A DNA stretch of 64,000 nt, taken from contig NZ_UAVD01000028.1 in assembly GCF_900460065.1 (NCBI RefSeq), positions 310,001 through 374,000 of the forward strand, in the 5' to 3' direction. The notes under the pieces were generated by a model, which was given only the letters and a program-made list of their open reading frames with translations, made no database searches and had not been told where the DNA came from. Of the stretch, positions 14,869 through 23,272 are shown piece after piece. This stretch comes from Streptomyces griseus (GTDB lineage: Bacteria; Actinomycetota; Actinomycetes; Streptomycetales; Streptomycetaceae). The stretch's first letter is position 1. The number at the start of each line of letters is the position of its first letter. The position numbers were made by a program, and so were the translations under genes.

Positions 14869-15249
14869 GTGTTCCTGGTGACCGCGCTCCTGGTGCGTAC
14901 CGCACCCCCGCACCCCGGCCGGTGGACCGCAACGGACCTGGCCGGTCGGCTGCGCGCCCACCCCGTCGGCGCCCGCGTCCGAAGCACCGGACCGAGCCCC
15001 GGCCCGGTCCATGTGTACGTCTCCGAGAGCCCGGACGGCTCGGTCCGCGCCGCGCTCTACATGGAGAGCCCCGACTCCTTCCACGCCGAACTGGCCGCGC
15101 TGGACTTCCTCCTGGCCCTCCTGAGGGCCGCGCGCCCCGCCTCCCTCGGCTGGCGGCCCGCGGCCCTGGGCGGCCCGGATCCGCACCGACTCCCCGAACC
15201 GAAAGGACCGGACCCGCCATGCCACGGGAGCGCCCCACCGTGTCAGTGA
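14869..15249 (+). CDS. Small protein opening the glycan cluster, unknown function
   Basis: A 126-residue ORF (start uncertain; GTG 14869 or 14878) with strong Streptomyces codon bias from about 14870 to the stop. The central part (PVHVYVSESPDGSVRAALYMESPDSFHAELAALDFLLALL) looks like a small alpha/beta fold. The C-terminal 25 residues are Pro-rich and overlap the start of the following GT2 gene by 31 bases in another frame. No family recognised. No convincing ribosome binding site precedes either GTG, so a frameshift joining it to the small ORF at 14763 is possible. Confidence 0.45.
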   Translation: MFLVTALLVRTAPPHPGRWTATDLAGRLRAHPVGARVRSTGPSPGPVHVYVSESPDGSVRAALYMESPDSFHAELAALDFLLALLRAARPASLGWRPAALGGPDPHRLPEPKGPDPPCHGSAPPCQ

Positions 15250-16247
15250 TCATCCCCAACCACAACTACGAGAAGACCCTGCGGGCCTGCCTGGAATCCG
15301 TCTACGCCCAGACCCTGCGGCCTCGGGACGTGGTCGTCGTGGACGACGCCAGCACCGACCGCTCGCGCGACATCGCCCGCGAGTTCCCCTGCGTACTGAT
15401 CGCCCGGCCGGACAACGCGGGGGTCTCCGCCGCCCGCAACCTCGGCGTCGCCGCGTCCGCCGGTCAGGTCCTGTTCTTCCTCGACTCCGACATCGCGCTG
15501 GCCCCCGACGCGATCGAGAACGCCGTCGACCTGCTCATGGAGGACCCGGAGACCGGCTGTGTCCACGGCGTCCTGGACCCCGAACCGCTGTTCGACGACG
15601 GTCCGGTGGAGGTCTACCACTGCCTGCACGCGCACTTCTGGCGACACCGCAGCGCCGGAGTCGTCGGCACCGCCTTCTTCGCGCTGGCCGCGATCGAGCG
15701 GCGCGTCTTCGAGGCGACCGGGCCCTTCGACGAGAACCTCCGCGACTCCGAGGACGTCGAATACAGCGACCGGCTCGCCGCCACCCACCGCATCCGTCTC
15801 AGCGAGCGGGTGACCGGCCGCCACGACGACGTGGACCGGTTGCTGCCGATGCTCGCCGAGCAGTACCGCCGCTCCCAACTGCTCGTCCCCGTCGCCGCCG
15901 TCGAGCGCCGGCGCGGCGGCGGTCTGCGAGCCAACCGCACCGGCGGCGTCCTGGCCGCCGGCCTGGTCCCGCTCACCCTCCCGCTCGCCCTGCTCACCCC
16001 CTGGCTGCTCGCCGTGCCGCTGGCCTGCGCCGTGGCCTTCGCGCTGGCGGACCCCGGGCTGTCGCGCTTCGTGGCCCGCCGCAAGGGGTGGATCTTCCTG
16101 CTCCGCTTCACCGCGCTGCACTTCGCGGTGCACCTGGCGCTCGTCCTCGGCGCGGTGGTCGGCGGGCTGCGCTGGCTGGTCGACCCCCGCTTCGGCCCCT
16201 CCGTCCGGGGCCGCCGGGACCGGTCCGCCCCGGTGACCGCCCCGTGA
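15219..16247 (+). CDS. GT2-family glycosyltransferase with C-terminal membrane segments (cluster copy 1)
   Basis: Protein of 342 residues. The GT-A fold is marked by VSVIIPNHNYEKTLRACLES (about residues 8-27), VVVDDASTDRS and the metal-binding DSD (FFLDSDIALAPDA). An acceptor-side acidic motif follows (DSEDVEYSDRL, then GRHDDVD). Residues 240-330 contain hydrophobic helices, so the enzyme is probably membrane-attached and acts on a lipid-linked acceptor. It is a close paralogue of the GT2 at 21045. ATG 15219 is preceded by AAAGGA. The stop overlaps the next start (GTGA). Confidence 0.9.
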   Translation: MPRERPTVSVIIPNHNYEKTLRACLESVYAQTLRPRDVVVVDDASTDRSRDIAREFPCVLIARPDNAGVSAARNLGVAASAGQVLFFLDSDIALAPDAIENAVDLLMEDPETGCVHGVLDPEPLFDDGPVEVYHCLHAHFWRHRSAGVVGTAFFALAAIERRVFEATGPFDENLRDSEDVEYSDRLAATHRIRLSERVTGRHDDVDRLLPMLAEQYRRSQLLVPVAAVERRRGGGLRANRTGGVLAAGLVPLTLPLALLTPWLLAVPLACAVAFALADPGLSRFVARRKGWIFLLRFTALHFAVHLALVLGAVVGGLRWLVDPRFGPSVRGRRDRSAPVTAP

Positions 16248-17380
16248 GCGCCGGAGTGGACCACGAGCGAGCGGCGGCGGGGACGCCCGGGGCCGGGGCA
16301 CGGGCGGAAGCCGAGGTCGCCGAGGCCGGGGCGCCCGAGGCCGGGGCACGGGCGGAAGCCGAGGTCCCCGAGGCCGGGACGCCCGGGCCGGGCCCCGGTG
16401 ACGGTACGGAGGCCGAGGCCCCCGCCCGTCCCTCCCGCCGCTCCCGGCTGCTGCGCACGGCCGCCGCGCTCGTGCTCATCGCGGCGACCGCCTTCGCCGT
16501 GGGCGGTTCGCTGCGCGGAGCCGGTACGGAGATGGCCGAGGCCGCCGCGCGCCCCGGGGGAGTGCTCCTGCTCGTCGCCGCCCTCCTCGCCAACGCGGCC
16601 GGACTCGCCCTGTCGATGCTCTCCTGGCGGGTCCTCGTCGTGGACGGCGGTTCCACGGCCCGCACCAGCGACACCGCCCGGATCTTCTTCATCGGCGTCA
16701 TCAGCAAATTCGTGCCCGGCCGCATCTGGGGCGTCCTCGCCCACATCCAGCTCGGCAAGGCCGTCGGCATCGCCCCCGAGCGGATGATCGCCGCCTTCGG
16801 CCTCGGCCTCGTCATCGGGATGACCACCGGGGCCGCCGCCGGACTCCTCGTCGCACCGGCCGTGTTCGGCACGGGCGCCTGGGTCTTCGCCCCGCTCGTC
16901 CTGCTCGCCGCCGCCGCCGTGGCCCGCCCCGGCTGGGTGGGACGCCTCGTCGCCTGGACGATGCGACTGGCCCGCCGCCCCGCCGGGGCCGCCGAGAGTT
17001 CGCCCCGGGCCCTGCGGCTCTCCATCGGCTGGGCCTGCGCCTCCTGGGCGGTCTCCGGACTCCACCTCTGGGCCATCGTCGTCCTCCTGGGCGCCCCGCC
17101 GCTGCTCTCCCTGCCGGTCTGCGTCGGAGGCTTCGCCCTGGCCACCGTCGCCGGAAGCCTCGCCTTCGTCCTGCCCGACGGCTGGGGAGCCCGCGAACTC
17201 GTCCTCCTCGCGCCCCTCGGCGCGGTCATGCCCCTGTCCGCCGCCACCGCGGCCGTCATCGCCAGCCGGCTGGTCTGCGTGCTCAGCGAGGTGGCCGCCA
17301 CCGGCGCCGCACTCGCGTGGGCCCGCGCGGCCGGACCCCTGCCCACCCCCCGACCCGCGCTCCAGGAAGGAGCCGCATGA
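16244..17380 (+). CDS. Polytopic membrane protein of the AglD/LPG-synthase TM (flippase-like) superfamily
   Basis: A membrane protein of 378 residues whose helices resemble the UPF0104/lysylphosphatidylglycerol synthase transmembrane family, with the typical segment FFIGVISKFVPGRIWGVLAH. Members are linked to lipid-linked sugar or lipid translocation and modification. The first 60 residues form an Ala/Glu/Pro-rich cytosolic tail containing an almost perfect 16-residue repeat (AGARAEAEV-x-EAG). GTG 16244 overlaps the preceding stop (GTGA), and the stop overlaps the following ATG (ATGA). In context it may flip a polyprenyl- or lipid-linked intermediate; this is inference. Confidence 0.75.
   Translation: MSAGVDHERAAAGTPGAGARAEAEVAEAGAPEAGARAEAEVPEAGTPGPGPGDGTEAEAPARPSRRSRLLRTAAALVLIAATAFAVGGSLRGAGTEMAEAAARPGGVLLLVAALLANAAGLALSMLSWRVLVVDGGSTARTSDTARIFFIGVISKFVPGRIWGVLAHIQLGKAVGIAPERMIAAFGLGLVIGMTTGAAAGLLVAPAVFGTGAWVFAPLVLLAAAAVARPGWVGRLVAWTMRLARRPAGAAESSPRALRLSIGWACASWAVSGLHLWAIVVLLGAPPLLSLPVCVGGFALATVAGSLAFVLPDGWGARELVLLAPLGAVMPLSAATAAVIASRLVCVLSEVAATGAALAWARAAGPLPTPRPALQEGAA
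16291..16386 (+). repeat. 48-bp in-frame tandem repeat in the flippase-like gene
   Basis: Two units of 48 bases (16 codons) start at 16291 and 16339; the first 28 bases are identical in both. They encode the repeated Ala/Glu tail of the membrane protein. Confidence 0.85.
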
Positions 17381-18825
17381 CCTCCGCCGCACAGCCCCTG
17401 CTCACCGTGGACGACTGCGAACAACTGTCGACGAGCCAGGTGCACGACCTGTACCGGTCCCACGTCAACAAGAGCCAGGTCTCCCTGATGACCTCCTTCG
17501 GCTTCGGCCGGGAACTCGTCGACCACGCCGAGGGATCCTGGATCCACACCCGCGACGGACGCCGCGTCCTCGACTTCACCGGCGGCGTCGGCGTCCTCAA
17601 CCACGGCCACAACCACCCGCGGATCCTCGCCGCCCGCCGCCGCTTCCAGGAGCAGCGCCGGATGGAGGTCCACAAGACCTACTTCTCGCCCTACATCGCC
17701 GCCCTCGGCCACAACCTCGCGCAGCTCCTCCCCGGCGACCTGAACCTCTCCTTCTTCCCCAACTCGGGGGCCGAGGCCGTCGAGGGCGCGGTGAAACTCG
17801 CGTACAAGTACCACGGCGGGCGCCGGCAGCGGATCCTGCACGCCGACATCAGCTTCCACGGCAAACTGCTGGGCTCCGGAAGCCTCACCGGCAGCGCCCA
17901 GAACAGCTTCGCCTTCCCCGGCATACCCGGTGTCTCCTCCTTCCGCTACGGCGACCTCGCGTCCGTACGGGAAGCGGTCGCCGGAGCCCGGGACGCCAAG
18001 GGCCGCTGCGACGTCTACGCGATCCTCATCGAGCCCTTCTCCGCCTCCACGATGACCGAGTGCTCCGAGGAGTTCCTGCGCGGACTGCGGGAGTTGTGCA
18101 CCGAGGAGAAGATCGTGCTGATCTTCGACGAGATCTACACCGGCTGGGGGAAGACCGGCAGCCTCTTCCACTTCATGCGCTACCCCGGGCTCGTCCCCGA
18201 CGTGGTGACCACCTCGAAGTCCTTCGGCGGCGGCAAGTCCTCCGTCTCCGCCTTCATCGCCCGCGAACCCGTCTTCCGCAAGGCCTACGACAGCCTCGGC
18301 GACGCCATGCTCCAGTCCACCAGCACCACCTACTACGGCTTCGGCGAGGAGACCGCCACCGCCCTGGAGGCCGTCAACATCGCGGTCGAGGACGACTACC
18401 CGGCCCGCGCCCGCGCCATCGAACGCGTCCTCCGGCCGGGCCTGGAGCGGCTGCGCAAGCAGTACCCCGACATCATCGCGGACGTCCGCGGAGCCGGAGC
18501 GCTGTACGGGATCTTCCTCGACGGCGGCCCCCGCCTCCTGGACCTCGCCGCGAAGATCGCCCCCGGCGGACTGGCCCGCGACCCGCTGCTGCGCACCAAG
18601 ATCATCACCTGCGCGGTCGTCAACGCGATGTACCACGACCACGACGTGTACATGTACTACACGCTCAACGGCCGCAGCCCCCTCGTGGCGGCCCCCTCCC
18701 TGGTCGCCGGGGCCGACGAGGTGGAGATCTTCCTCGACGCCTTCGACAGGACCCTCGCCAAGGGCATGAACCGGCTCCTCACCGCCTTCCTCAAGGACAA
18801 GGCGGTGTCCCGATGGGCGGCCTGA
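17377..18825 (+). CDS. Class III PLP-dependent aminotransferase
   Basis: Cytosolic enzyme of 482 residues of fold-type I, subgroup II (ornithine/GABA/diaminobutyrate aminotransferase relatives). Visible motifs are FTGGVGVLNHGHNHPRI, the phosphate-binding FFPNSGAEAVEGAVKLA, IFDEIYTGWGKTG (the Asp contacting the pyridine nitrogen) and TTSKSFGGGKSS, with the Schiff-base lysine in the TSKSFGGG segment. The substrate is unknown; in this cluster it might aminate a sugar-like or small polar building block. ATG 17377 overlaps the previous stop and has GGAAGGAG upstream. Confidence 0.9.
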   Translation: MTSAAQPLLTVDDCEQLSTSQVHDLYRSHVNKSQVSLMTSFGFGRELVDHAEGSWIHTRDGRRVLDFTGGVGVLNHGHNHPRILAARRRFQEQRRMEVHKTYFSPYIAALGHNLAQLLPGDLNLSFFPNSGAEAVEGAVKLAYKYHGGRRQRILHADISFHGKLLGSGSLTGSAQNSFAFPGIPGVSSFRYGDLASVREAVAGARDAKGRCDVYAILIEPFSASTMTECSEEFLRGLRELCTEEKIVLIFDEIYTGWGKTGSLFHFMRYPGLVPDVVTTSKSFGGGKSSVSAFIAREPVFRKAYDSLGDAMLQSTSTTYYGFGEETATALEAVNIAVEDDYPARARAIERVLRPGLERLRKQYPDIIADVRGAGALYGIFLDGGPRLLDLAAKIAPGGLARDPLLRTKIITCAVVNAMYHDHDVYMYYTLNGRSPLVAAPSLVAGADEVEIFLDAFDRTLAKGMNRLLTAFLKDKAVSRWAA

Positions 18826-19859
18826 CCATCGCCGTGACCGGAGCCGCCGGCATGCTCGGCTCCCACCTGGTGGCCCGGCTCGCCGCCGACGGCCACGACG
18901 TCGTCGGCGTCGACCTGCGCGACGACCCCCACCCGCCCGCGGGGGCCCGCCACATCGTCGCCGACATCCGCGACGCGGCGGCGCTCGCCCGCGCCTTCGA
19001 CGGGGCCCACGCGCTGGTGCACTGCGCCGCCGCCCTGCCCAGCTACCCCGTCGACCAGATCCGTTCCATCACCGTCGACGGCACCCGCACCGTCCTGACC
19101 GCCGCGCACCGCGCCCGGGTCGACCGGGTCGTGCACATCTCCTCCACCGCCGTCTACGGACTGCCCAAGCGGGTCCCCACCCCGGAGGAGCACCCCCGCG
19201 AGCCCGTCGACCCCTACAGCAGGGCGAAGGCCGAGGCCGAGGAGGTCTGCGAGGAGTTCCGGGCGCGCGGGATGTGCCTGCCGGTGCTGCGCCCCAAGAC
19301 CTTCCTCGGGCCCGGCCGGATGGGCCTCTTCTCGATGCTTTTCGAATGGGCCGAGGAGCGCCGCAACTTCCCGGTGCTGGGCCGGGGCGACGTCCGCATC
19401 CAGATGTTCGGCATGGCCGACCTCGTCGACGCCGTGGTGCTCGCCCTGAACGCACCGCCCGAGATCGCCAACGACGTCTACAACCTGGGCGCCGCCGAAT
19501 TCGGCACCCTGCGCGAGGACTTCCAGGTCGTGCTGGACGCCGCCGGGCACGGCAAACGCGTGGTCCCGCTGCCGGCAGCACCGGCACTCGCGGTCCTGCG
19601 CCTGCTGGAGCGCACCAAGCTGTCGCCGGTCTACGGGCGGCTGCTGTTCAAGCTCCTCGACGACAGCTACGTGGACATCGGCCGGGCCACCGAACGGCTC
19701 GGCTTCCGTCCCGCGCTCTCCAACCAGGACGCCATCCTCGGCACGTACGCGTGGTGGCGCACCCAGCGGGGGGCCAGCGCACCCGCTCCCGGAGCCGGCC
19801 GGACCAGCCGGGAACCGTGGCGCCAAGGGGCGCTCGGCCTGGCCAAGGTCTTCTTCTGA
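18813..19859 (+). CDS. NAD-dependent epimerase/dehydratase (extended SDR)
   Basis: Rossmann-fold enzyme of 348 residues of the nucleotide-sugar epimerase/dehydratase group. The cofactor motif VTGAAGMLGSHLV is at the N-terminus, SSTAVYG carries the catalytic Ser/Thr region and PYSRAKAEAEE the Y-x3-K pair. It starts inside the aminotransferase gene (13-base overlap). The likely role is to modify a nucleotide- or lipid-linked sugar used by the neighbouring transferases, perhaps a 2'-type epimerisation of a ribosyl carrier as in decaprenyl-phosphoarabinose synthesis, but the sequence alone does not show that. Confidence 0.85.
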   Translation: MGGLTIAVTGAAGMLGSHLVARLAADGHDVVGVDLRDDPHPPAGARHIVADIRDAAALARAFDGAHALVHCAAALPSYPVDQIRSITVDGTRTVLTAAHRARVDRVVHISSTAVYGLPKRVPTPEEHPREPVDPYSRAKAEAEEVCEEFRARGMCLPVLRPKTFLGPGRMGLFSMLFEWAEERRNFPVLGRGDVRIQMFGMADLVDAVVLALNAPPEIANDVYNLGAAEFGTLREDFQVVLDAAGHGKRVVPLPAAPALAVLRLLERTKLSPVYGRLLFKLLDDSYVDIGRATERLGFRPALSNQDAILGTYAWWRTQRGASAPAPGAGRTSREPWRQGALGLAKVFF

Positions 19860-19876
19860 TCCCCTGGAGCCCTGCC

Positions 19877-21016
19877 GTGGACATCACCCGGTCCTCACCC
19901 GCGCCCGTGCGCGTGGTGGCAGTCCCGCCCGAACCCGAACCCGCCGACCCCACCGCCCCGCCCGAACCCGCCGACCTGGCCACCCTGCCCGAACCCGCCG
20001 GCCTCACGACCCTGCCCGAACCCGCCTACGCCGAGCCGCTGGCGCCCGCCCCCGCCGACCTGGCCACCCTGCCCGAACCCGCCTACGCCGAGCCGCTGGC
20101 GCCCGCCCCCGGCGCCGGAGCCCGGGCCCGCCGCCGGTCCCGGCCCCGCGACCTCCTCGCCCTCCTGCGCCCCGGCCAGTGGGTGAAGAACCTGGCCGTC
20201 GTCCCGCTCGCCCTGCTCGACACCCACCCCTGGGGGGCCGCCGCCTTCCTGCGCACCGGCTGGGCCGTCCTCGGCTTCACCCTCGCCTCCGCGCTCGTCT
20301 ACGTCGTCAACGACCTCGCCGACCGGGAGCGGGACCGGCTGCACCCGGTCAAACGCCACCGCCCGATCGCCTCCGGGCGGGTGTCCACGGCCGCCGCCGG
20401 GGTGCTGACCGGCGTCCTCGCCCTGTCGCTGACCGGCTGGGCGGTGGCCGGGCCCGCCTGGCAGTGGTGGCCCACCGCGCTCTACCTGGCGCTGAGCCTC
20501 GCCTACTCCCAGGGCCTCAAACACGTACCGCTGGTCGACGCGTTCATCGTGGCCACCGGCTTCGTCCTGCGGCTCGTCCAAGGGGCGCTGCTCGTCGGCG
20601 CCGAGGTCTCCGAATGGCTGGCCCTGTGCGTCTTCTCGCTCTGCCTGATGCTGGCGCTCGGCAAACGCCGGCACGAGATGACGGCGGCGGGCCGCGCCCA
20701 CCGCCCCGCCCTGAGCGGCTACACGCTCGCCTTCCTCGACCACCTCGTGGTCCTGGTCGCCGTGCTGACGGCCGTCAGTTACGTGCTCTACCTGCGCGAC
20801 GACGCGGCCCTCGCCGCCGGGGCCTCCCTCGTCACCCTGCTCTCCGCCCCCTGCGCCGTCTTCGGCCTCGCCCGCTACCTCCAGCTCCTCCTCGTCGAGC
20901 AGGGCGGCGGCAACCCCGTCCACGTCCTCTTCCGGGACCGCGCCACGCTCGTCAACGCGGCGCTGTGGGCGGCGCTCGTCACCCTGGCCCTCGTCCTCCC
21001 GCACGCGTCCGCATGA
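19877..21016 (+). CDS. UbiA-family prenyltransferase, decaprenyl-phosphate phosphoribosyltransferase-like
   Basis: Polytopic membrane enzyme of 379 residues. The first Asp-rich motif NDLADRERDRLHPVKRHRP plus IASG is very close to that of decaprenyl-phosphate 5-phosphoribosyltransferase (mycobacterial UbiA), which joins PRPP to polyprenyl phosphate. The second region is YSQGLKHVPLVDAFIVATGF with FVLRLVQGA, and LGKRRHEM resembles the family's KR motif. An extra N-terminal tail of about 85 residues is Pro-rich and holds a 19-residue repeat (ADLATLPEPAYAEPLAPAP). GTG 19877 follows TGGAG. It points to polyprenyl-phosphoribose, or a derived pentose, as the donor lipid of this cluster. Confidence 0.88.
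   Translation: MDITRSSPAPVRVVAVPPEPEPADPTAPPEPADLATLPEPAGLTTLPEPAYAEPLAPAPADLATLPEPAYAEPLAPAPGAGARARRRSRPRDLLALLRPGQWVKNLAVVPLALLDTHPWGAAAFLRTGWAVLGFTLASALVYVVNDLADRERDRLHPVKRHRPIASGRVSTAAAGVLTGVLALSLTGWAVAGPAWQWWPTALYLALSLAYSQGLKHVPLVDAFIVATGFVLRLVQGALLVGAEVSEWLALCVFSLCLMLALGKRRHEMTAAGRAHRPALSGYTLAFLDHLVVLVAVLTAVSYVLYLRDDAALAAGASLVTLLSAPCAVFGLARYLQLLLVEQGGGNPVHVLFRDRATLVNAALWAALVTLALVLPHASA
20009..20111 (+). repeat. 57-bp in-frame repeat in the UbiA gene tail
   Basis: An identical 46-base block occurs at 20009-20054 and 20066-20111 (period 57 bases, 19 codons). A partial third copy lies upstream near 19967. It encodes the Pro-rich cytosolic tail. Confidence 0.88.
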
Positions 21017-21044
21017 CCCTCCGACCGCCCGAAGGCGCCGCCCC

Positions 21045-22076
21045 ATGAACCGGAAGCAACCGCTCGTCTCCGTCGTCATCCCCAACTACAACTACGGCCG
21101 CGCGCTGGAGCTCTGCCTGCGCGCCGCACTCGCCCAGACCTACGAGCCGCTGGAGGTGCTGCTGATCGACGACTGCTCCACCGACGACTCGGTCGCCGTC
21201 GCCGAGGCCTGCGGCGTCCGGGTGATCAGCACCGGCGTCAACAGCGGAGTGGCCACCACCCGCAACACCGGGGCGGCCCACGCCCGCGGCGAGATCATCG
21301 TCTTCGTCGACTCCGACGTGGCGATGGAGCCGGACGCCGTCGCCAACGCCGTGGCCCTGCTCGACTCCGACCCCCGCATCGGCGCGGTCTGCGGCACCTA
21401 CGACGCCGAACCCCTCATCCGGGACAGCCTGGTCGAGGAGTACCGCTGCCTCCACCAGTTCTACTGGCTCGCCGAGACCGAGGGCCGCATCGGCACCCTG
21501 CACACCGCGATCTGCGCCATGCCCGCCCGGGTCTTCGCCGAGATCGGCCCCTTCAACCCCCGGCTGCGGCACACCGAGGACGGCGACTACGCCGCCCGGA
21601 TCTGCCGGAGTTACGAGGTCCACAGCTCCACCGCCGTGCGCGGCCGGCACGACCACGACGACACCTGGCGGGTCGTGCTGCGCAAGGTCTTCCACCGCAC
21701 CCGGCTGCACATCCCGCTGTACGTCCGCCGCGGCGACCTCCCCGGCGGCATCGCCACCGGGCCGCGCGCCGGAGCCAGCGTCGCGGCCCTGCTCGCCCTG
21801 CTGACCCTGCCGCTCGGCCTGATCGCCCCGCCCTGGCTGCTCGCCCCGGCCGCCCTGCTGGCCTTCACCCTCCTCGCGGACACCGCCCTCCACCGCTTCG
21901 TCCTGCGCCGCCGGGGCCCCCTGTTCGCCGCCTACTTCGCCTTCACGCACACCGTGGTCAACGCGGTCATCGCGGCGGGCGCGGGCGTCGGCGTCCTCCA
22001 GTGGCTGGCCTCCCGCCGCTTCCGCCGCCTGTACGAGCCGGGGGAGCACCTCGCCCCGGTGCGGGCCGCCGGATGA
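21045..22076 (+). CDS. GT2-family glycosyltransferase with C-terminal membrane segments (cluster copy 2)
   Basis: Protein of 343 residues that parallels the GT2 at 15219 along its whole length: VSVVIPNYNYGRALELCLRA, LIDDCSTDDS, metal-binding DSD in FVDSDVAMEPDA, then TEDGDYAARI and GRHDHDD, and hydrophobic helices at about 240-330. The pair therefore arose by duplication and may add successive residues to one acceptor. ATG 21045 is 28 bases after the UbiA stop, the largest gap inside the cluster. Its stop overlaps the next ATG. Confidence 0.9.
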   Translation: MNRKQPLVSVVIPNYNYGRALELCLRAALAQTYEPLEVLLIDDCSTDDSVAVAEACGVRVISTGVNSGVATTRNTGAAHARGEIIVFVDSDVAMEPDAVANAVALLDSDPRIGAVCGTYDAEPLIRDSLVEEYRCLHQFYWLAETEGRIGTLHTAICAMPARVFAEIGPFNPRLRHTEDGDYAARICRSYEVHSSTAVRGRHDHDDTWRVVLRKVFHRTRLHIPLYVRRGDLPGGIATGPRAGASVAALLALLTLPLGLIAPPWLLAPAALLAFTLLADTALHRFVLRRRGPLFAAYFAFTHTVVNAVIAAGAGVGVLQWLASRRFRRLYEPGEHLAPVRAAG

Positions 22077-23272
22077 CCGGGACCCTGACGGCGGGCGGCT
22101 CGGCGGACCGCCCCGGCGCCGTTGACCCGGACGCCCCCGACGCCGTACCGGACACGCCGCCGCCCGCACCCGGGGATACGGCGGCCCCGCCCCGCCGGTG
22201 GCCCGGCCGGCTGCTGCTGGCCGTCGCCGTCCTGTGGGCCCTGTTCGTGGCCGCCCGCGCCCTCCTCAGCGGCCGGTGGTGGGCGTGGAACGGCCTCGGC
22301 CTCGCCCCGCCCGTCCTCCATCTGGTCTTCCCGCTCGTCCTGTTGATCCCGGCCGCCCTGATCCGGCACGGCCGGCGGGCGGCGGTGGGCGTCGTCCTGC
22401 TCTCCCTGCTGCTCGGCTCCTGGCAGACCGGACTGCACCCCGGGGCCCTCCTGCGCGGGCAGCCCGCCGTGCCCGCCGGAGCGCTGAAGGTGGTCAGCTG
22501 GAACACCTTCTTCTGGGACCAGGACAGCGACACCGACGCCTTCTACGCCTACCTCAGGTCCCGCTCCGCCGACGTCTACCTCCTCCAGGAGTACCAGAAC
22601 GCCCGGGGCGACGAACCCGCGCCGATCGACGACCTGGCCAGGATCCGGAAGGAGTTCCCCGGCTTCCACATCGCCACCGAGGGCGAGTTCCTCACCCTGT
22701 CCCGCTTCCCGATCACCTCGGCGCGGGCGCTGCGCCCCGACGGGCTCGCCCCGCCCGACACCTCCTGGGCCGACTACTGGAACGTCCGCGTCCTGCGCAC
22801 CGACATCGACGTCGACGGCCGGACCCTGTCCCTGTACAACACCCACCTGCCCGATCTGCTCAACGTCGACCGCAACCCGCTGACCCCCGCCTACCACCGC
22901 TCCGTACGGCAGCTTTCCGAGCGACGCGACCGCCACTTCGAGGCGCTGCGCGAGGACCTCGACGGCAACGGCCACCCGGTGGTCCTCGCCGGGGACCTCA
23001 ACGTGCTGCCGGGCACCGGGGACCTGCGCTGGTTCGACGGGCTGCGGGACGCCGCCGACGCGGGGGACTCGGTGTACCCGGCGACCTTCCCGGTCAGCGG
23101 CCCGGCGCTCTGGCGGCTGGACTGGGCGTTCGTCTCGCCCCGGATCGACCTGCACCGGCAGTCCGTCCAGGACCCGCCCGCCGCGCTCTCCACCCACCGG
23201 CTGATCGATCTCCGCCTCTCCCTGCCCGCCCCCGGGGCGTCCGCCCCGGCCACCGAGAAGGACCGGTCATGA
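22073..23272 (+). CDS. Membrane-anchored endonuclease/exonuclease/phosphatase (EEP) domain protein, copy 1
   Basis: Protein of 399 residues: a Pro/Asp-rich tail, about three membrane helices (residues 45-130), then an EEP-fold hydrolase. Active-site segments are VVSWNTFF (Asn), YLLQEYQ (metal-binding Glu), TLSRFPI, NTHLP, VLAGDLNVLPG (Asp/Asn) and RLDWAFVS. The last motif, normally SDH, reads STH (near residue 380), so the Asp of the usual Asp-His dyad is replaced by Thr. The domain should face the outside and could act on a phosphodiester or phosphate of a lipid-linked glycan. Overlaps both neighbours by four bases. Confidence 0.8.
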   Translation: MTGTLTAGGSADRPGAVDPDAPDAVPDTPPPAPGDTAAPPRRWPGRLLLAVAVLWALFVAARALLSGRWWAWNGLGLAPPVLHLVFPLVLLIPAALIRHGRRAAVGVVLLSLLLGSWQTGLHPGALLRGQPAVPAGALKVVSWNTFFWDQDSDTDAFYAYLRSRSADVYLLQEYQNARGDEPAPIDDLARIRKEFPGFHIATEGEFLTLSRFPITSARALRPDGLAPPDTSWADYWNVRVLRTDIDVDGRTLSLYNTHLPDLLNVDRNPLTPAYHRSVRQLSERRDRHFEALREDLDGNGHPVVLAGDLNVLPGTGDLRWFDGLRDAADAGDSVYPATFPVSGPALWRLDWAFVSPRIDLHRQSVQDPPAALSTHRLIDLRLSLPAPGASAPATEKDRS

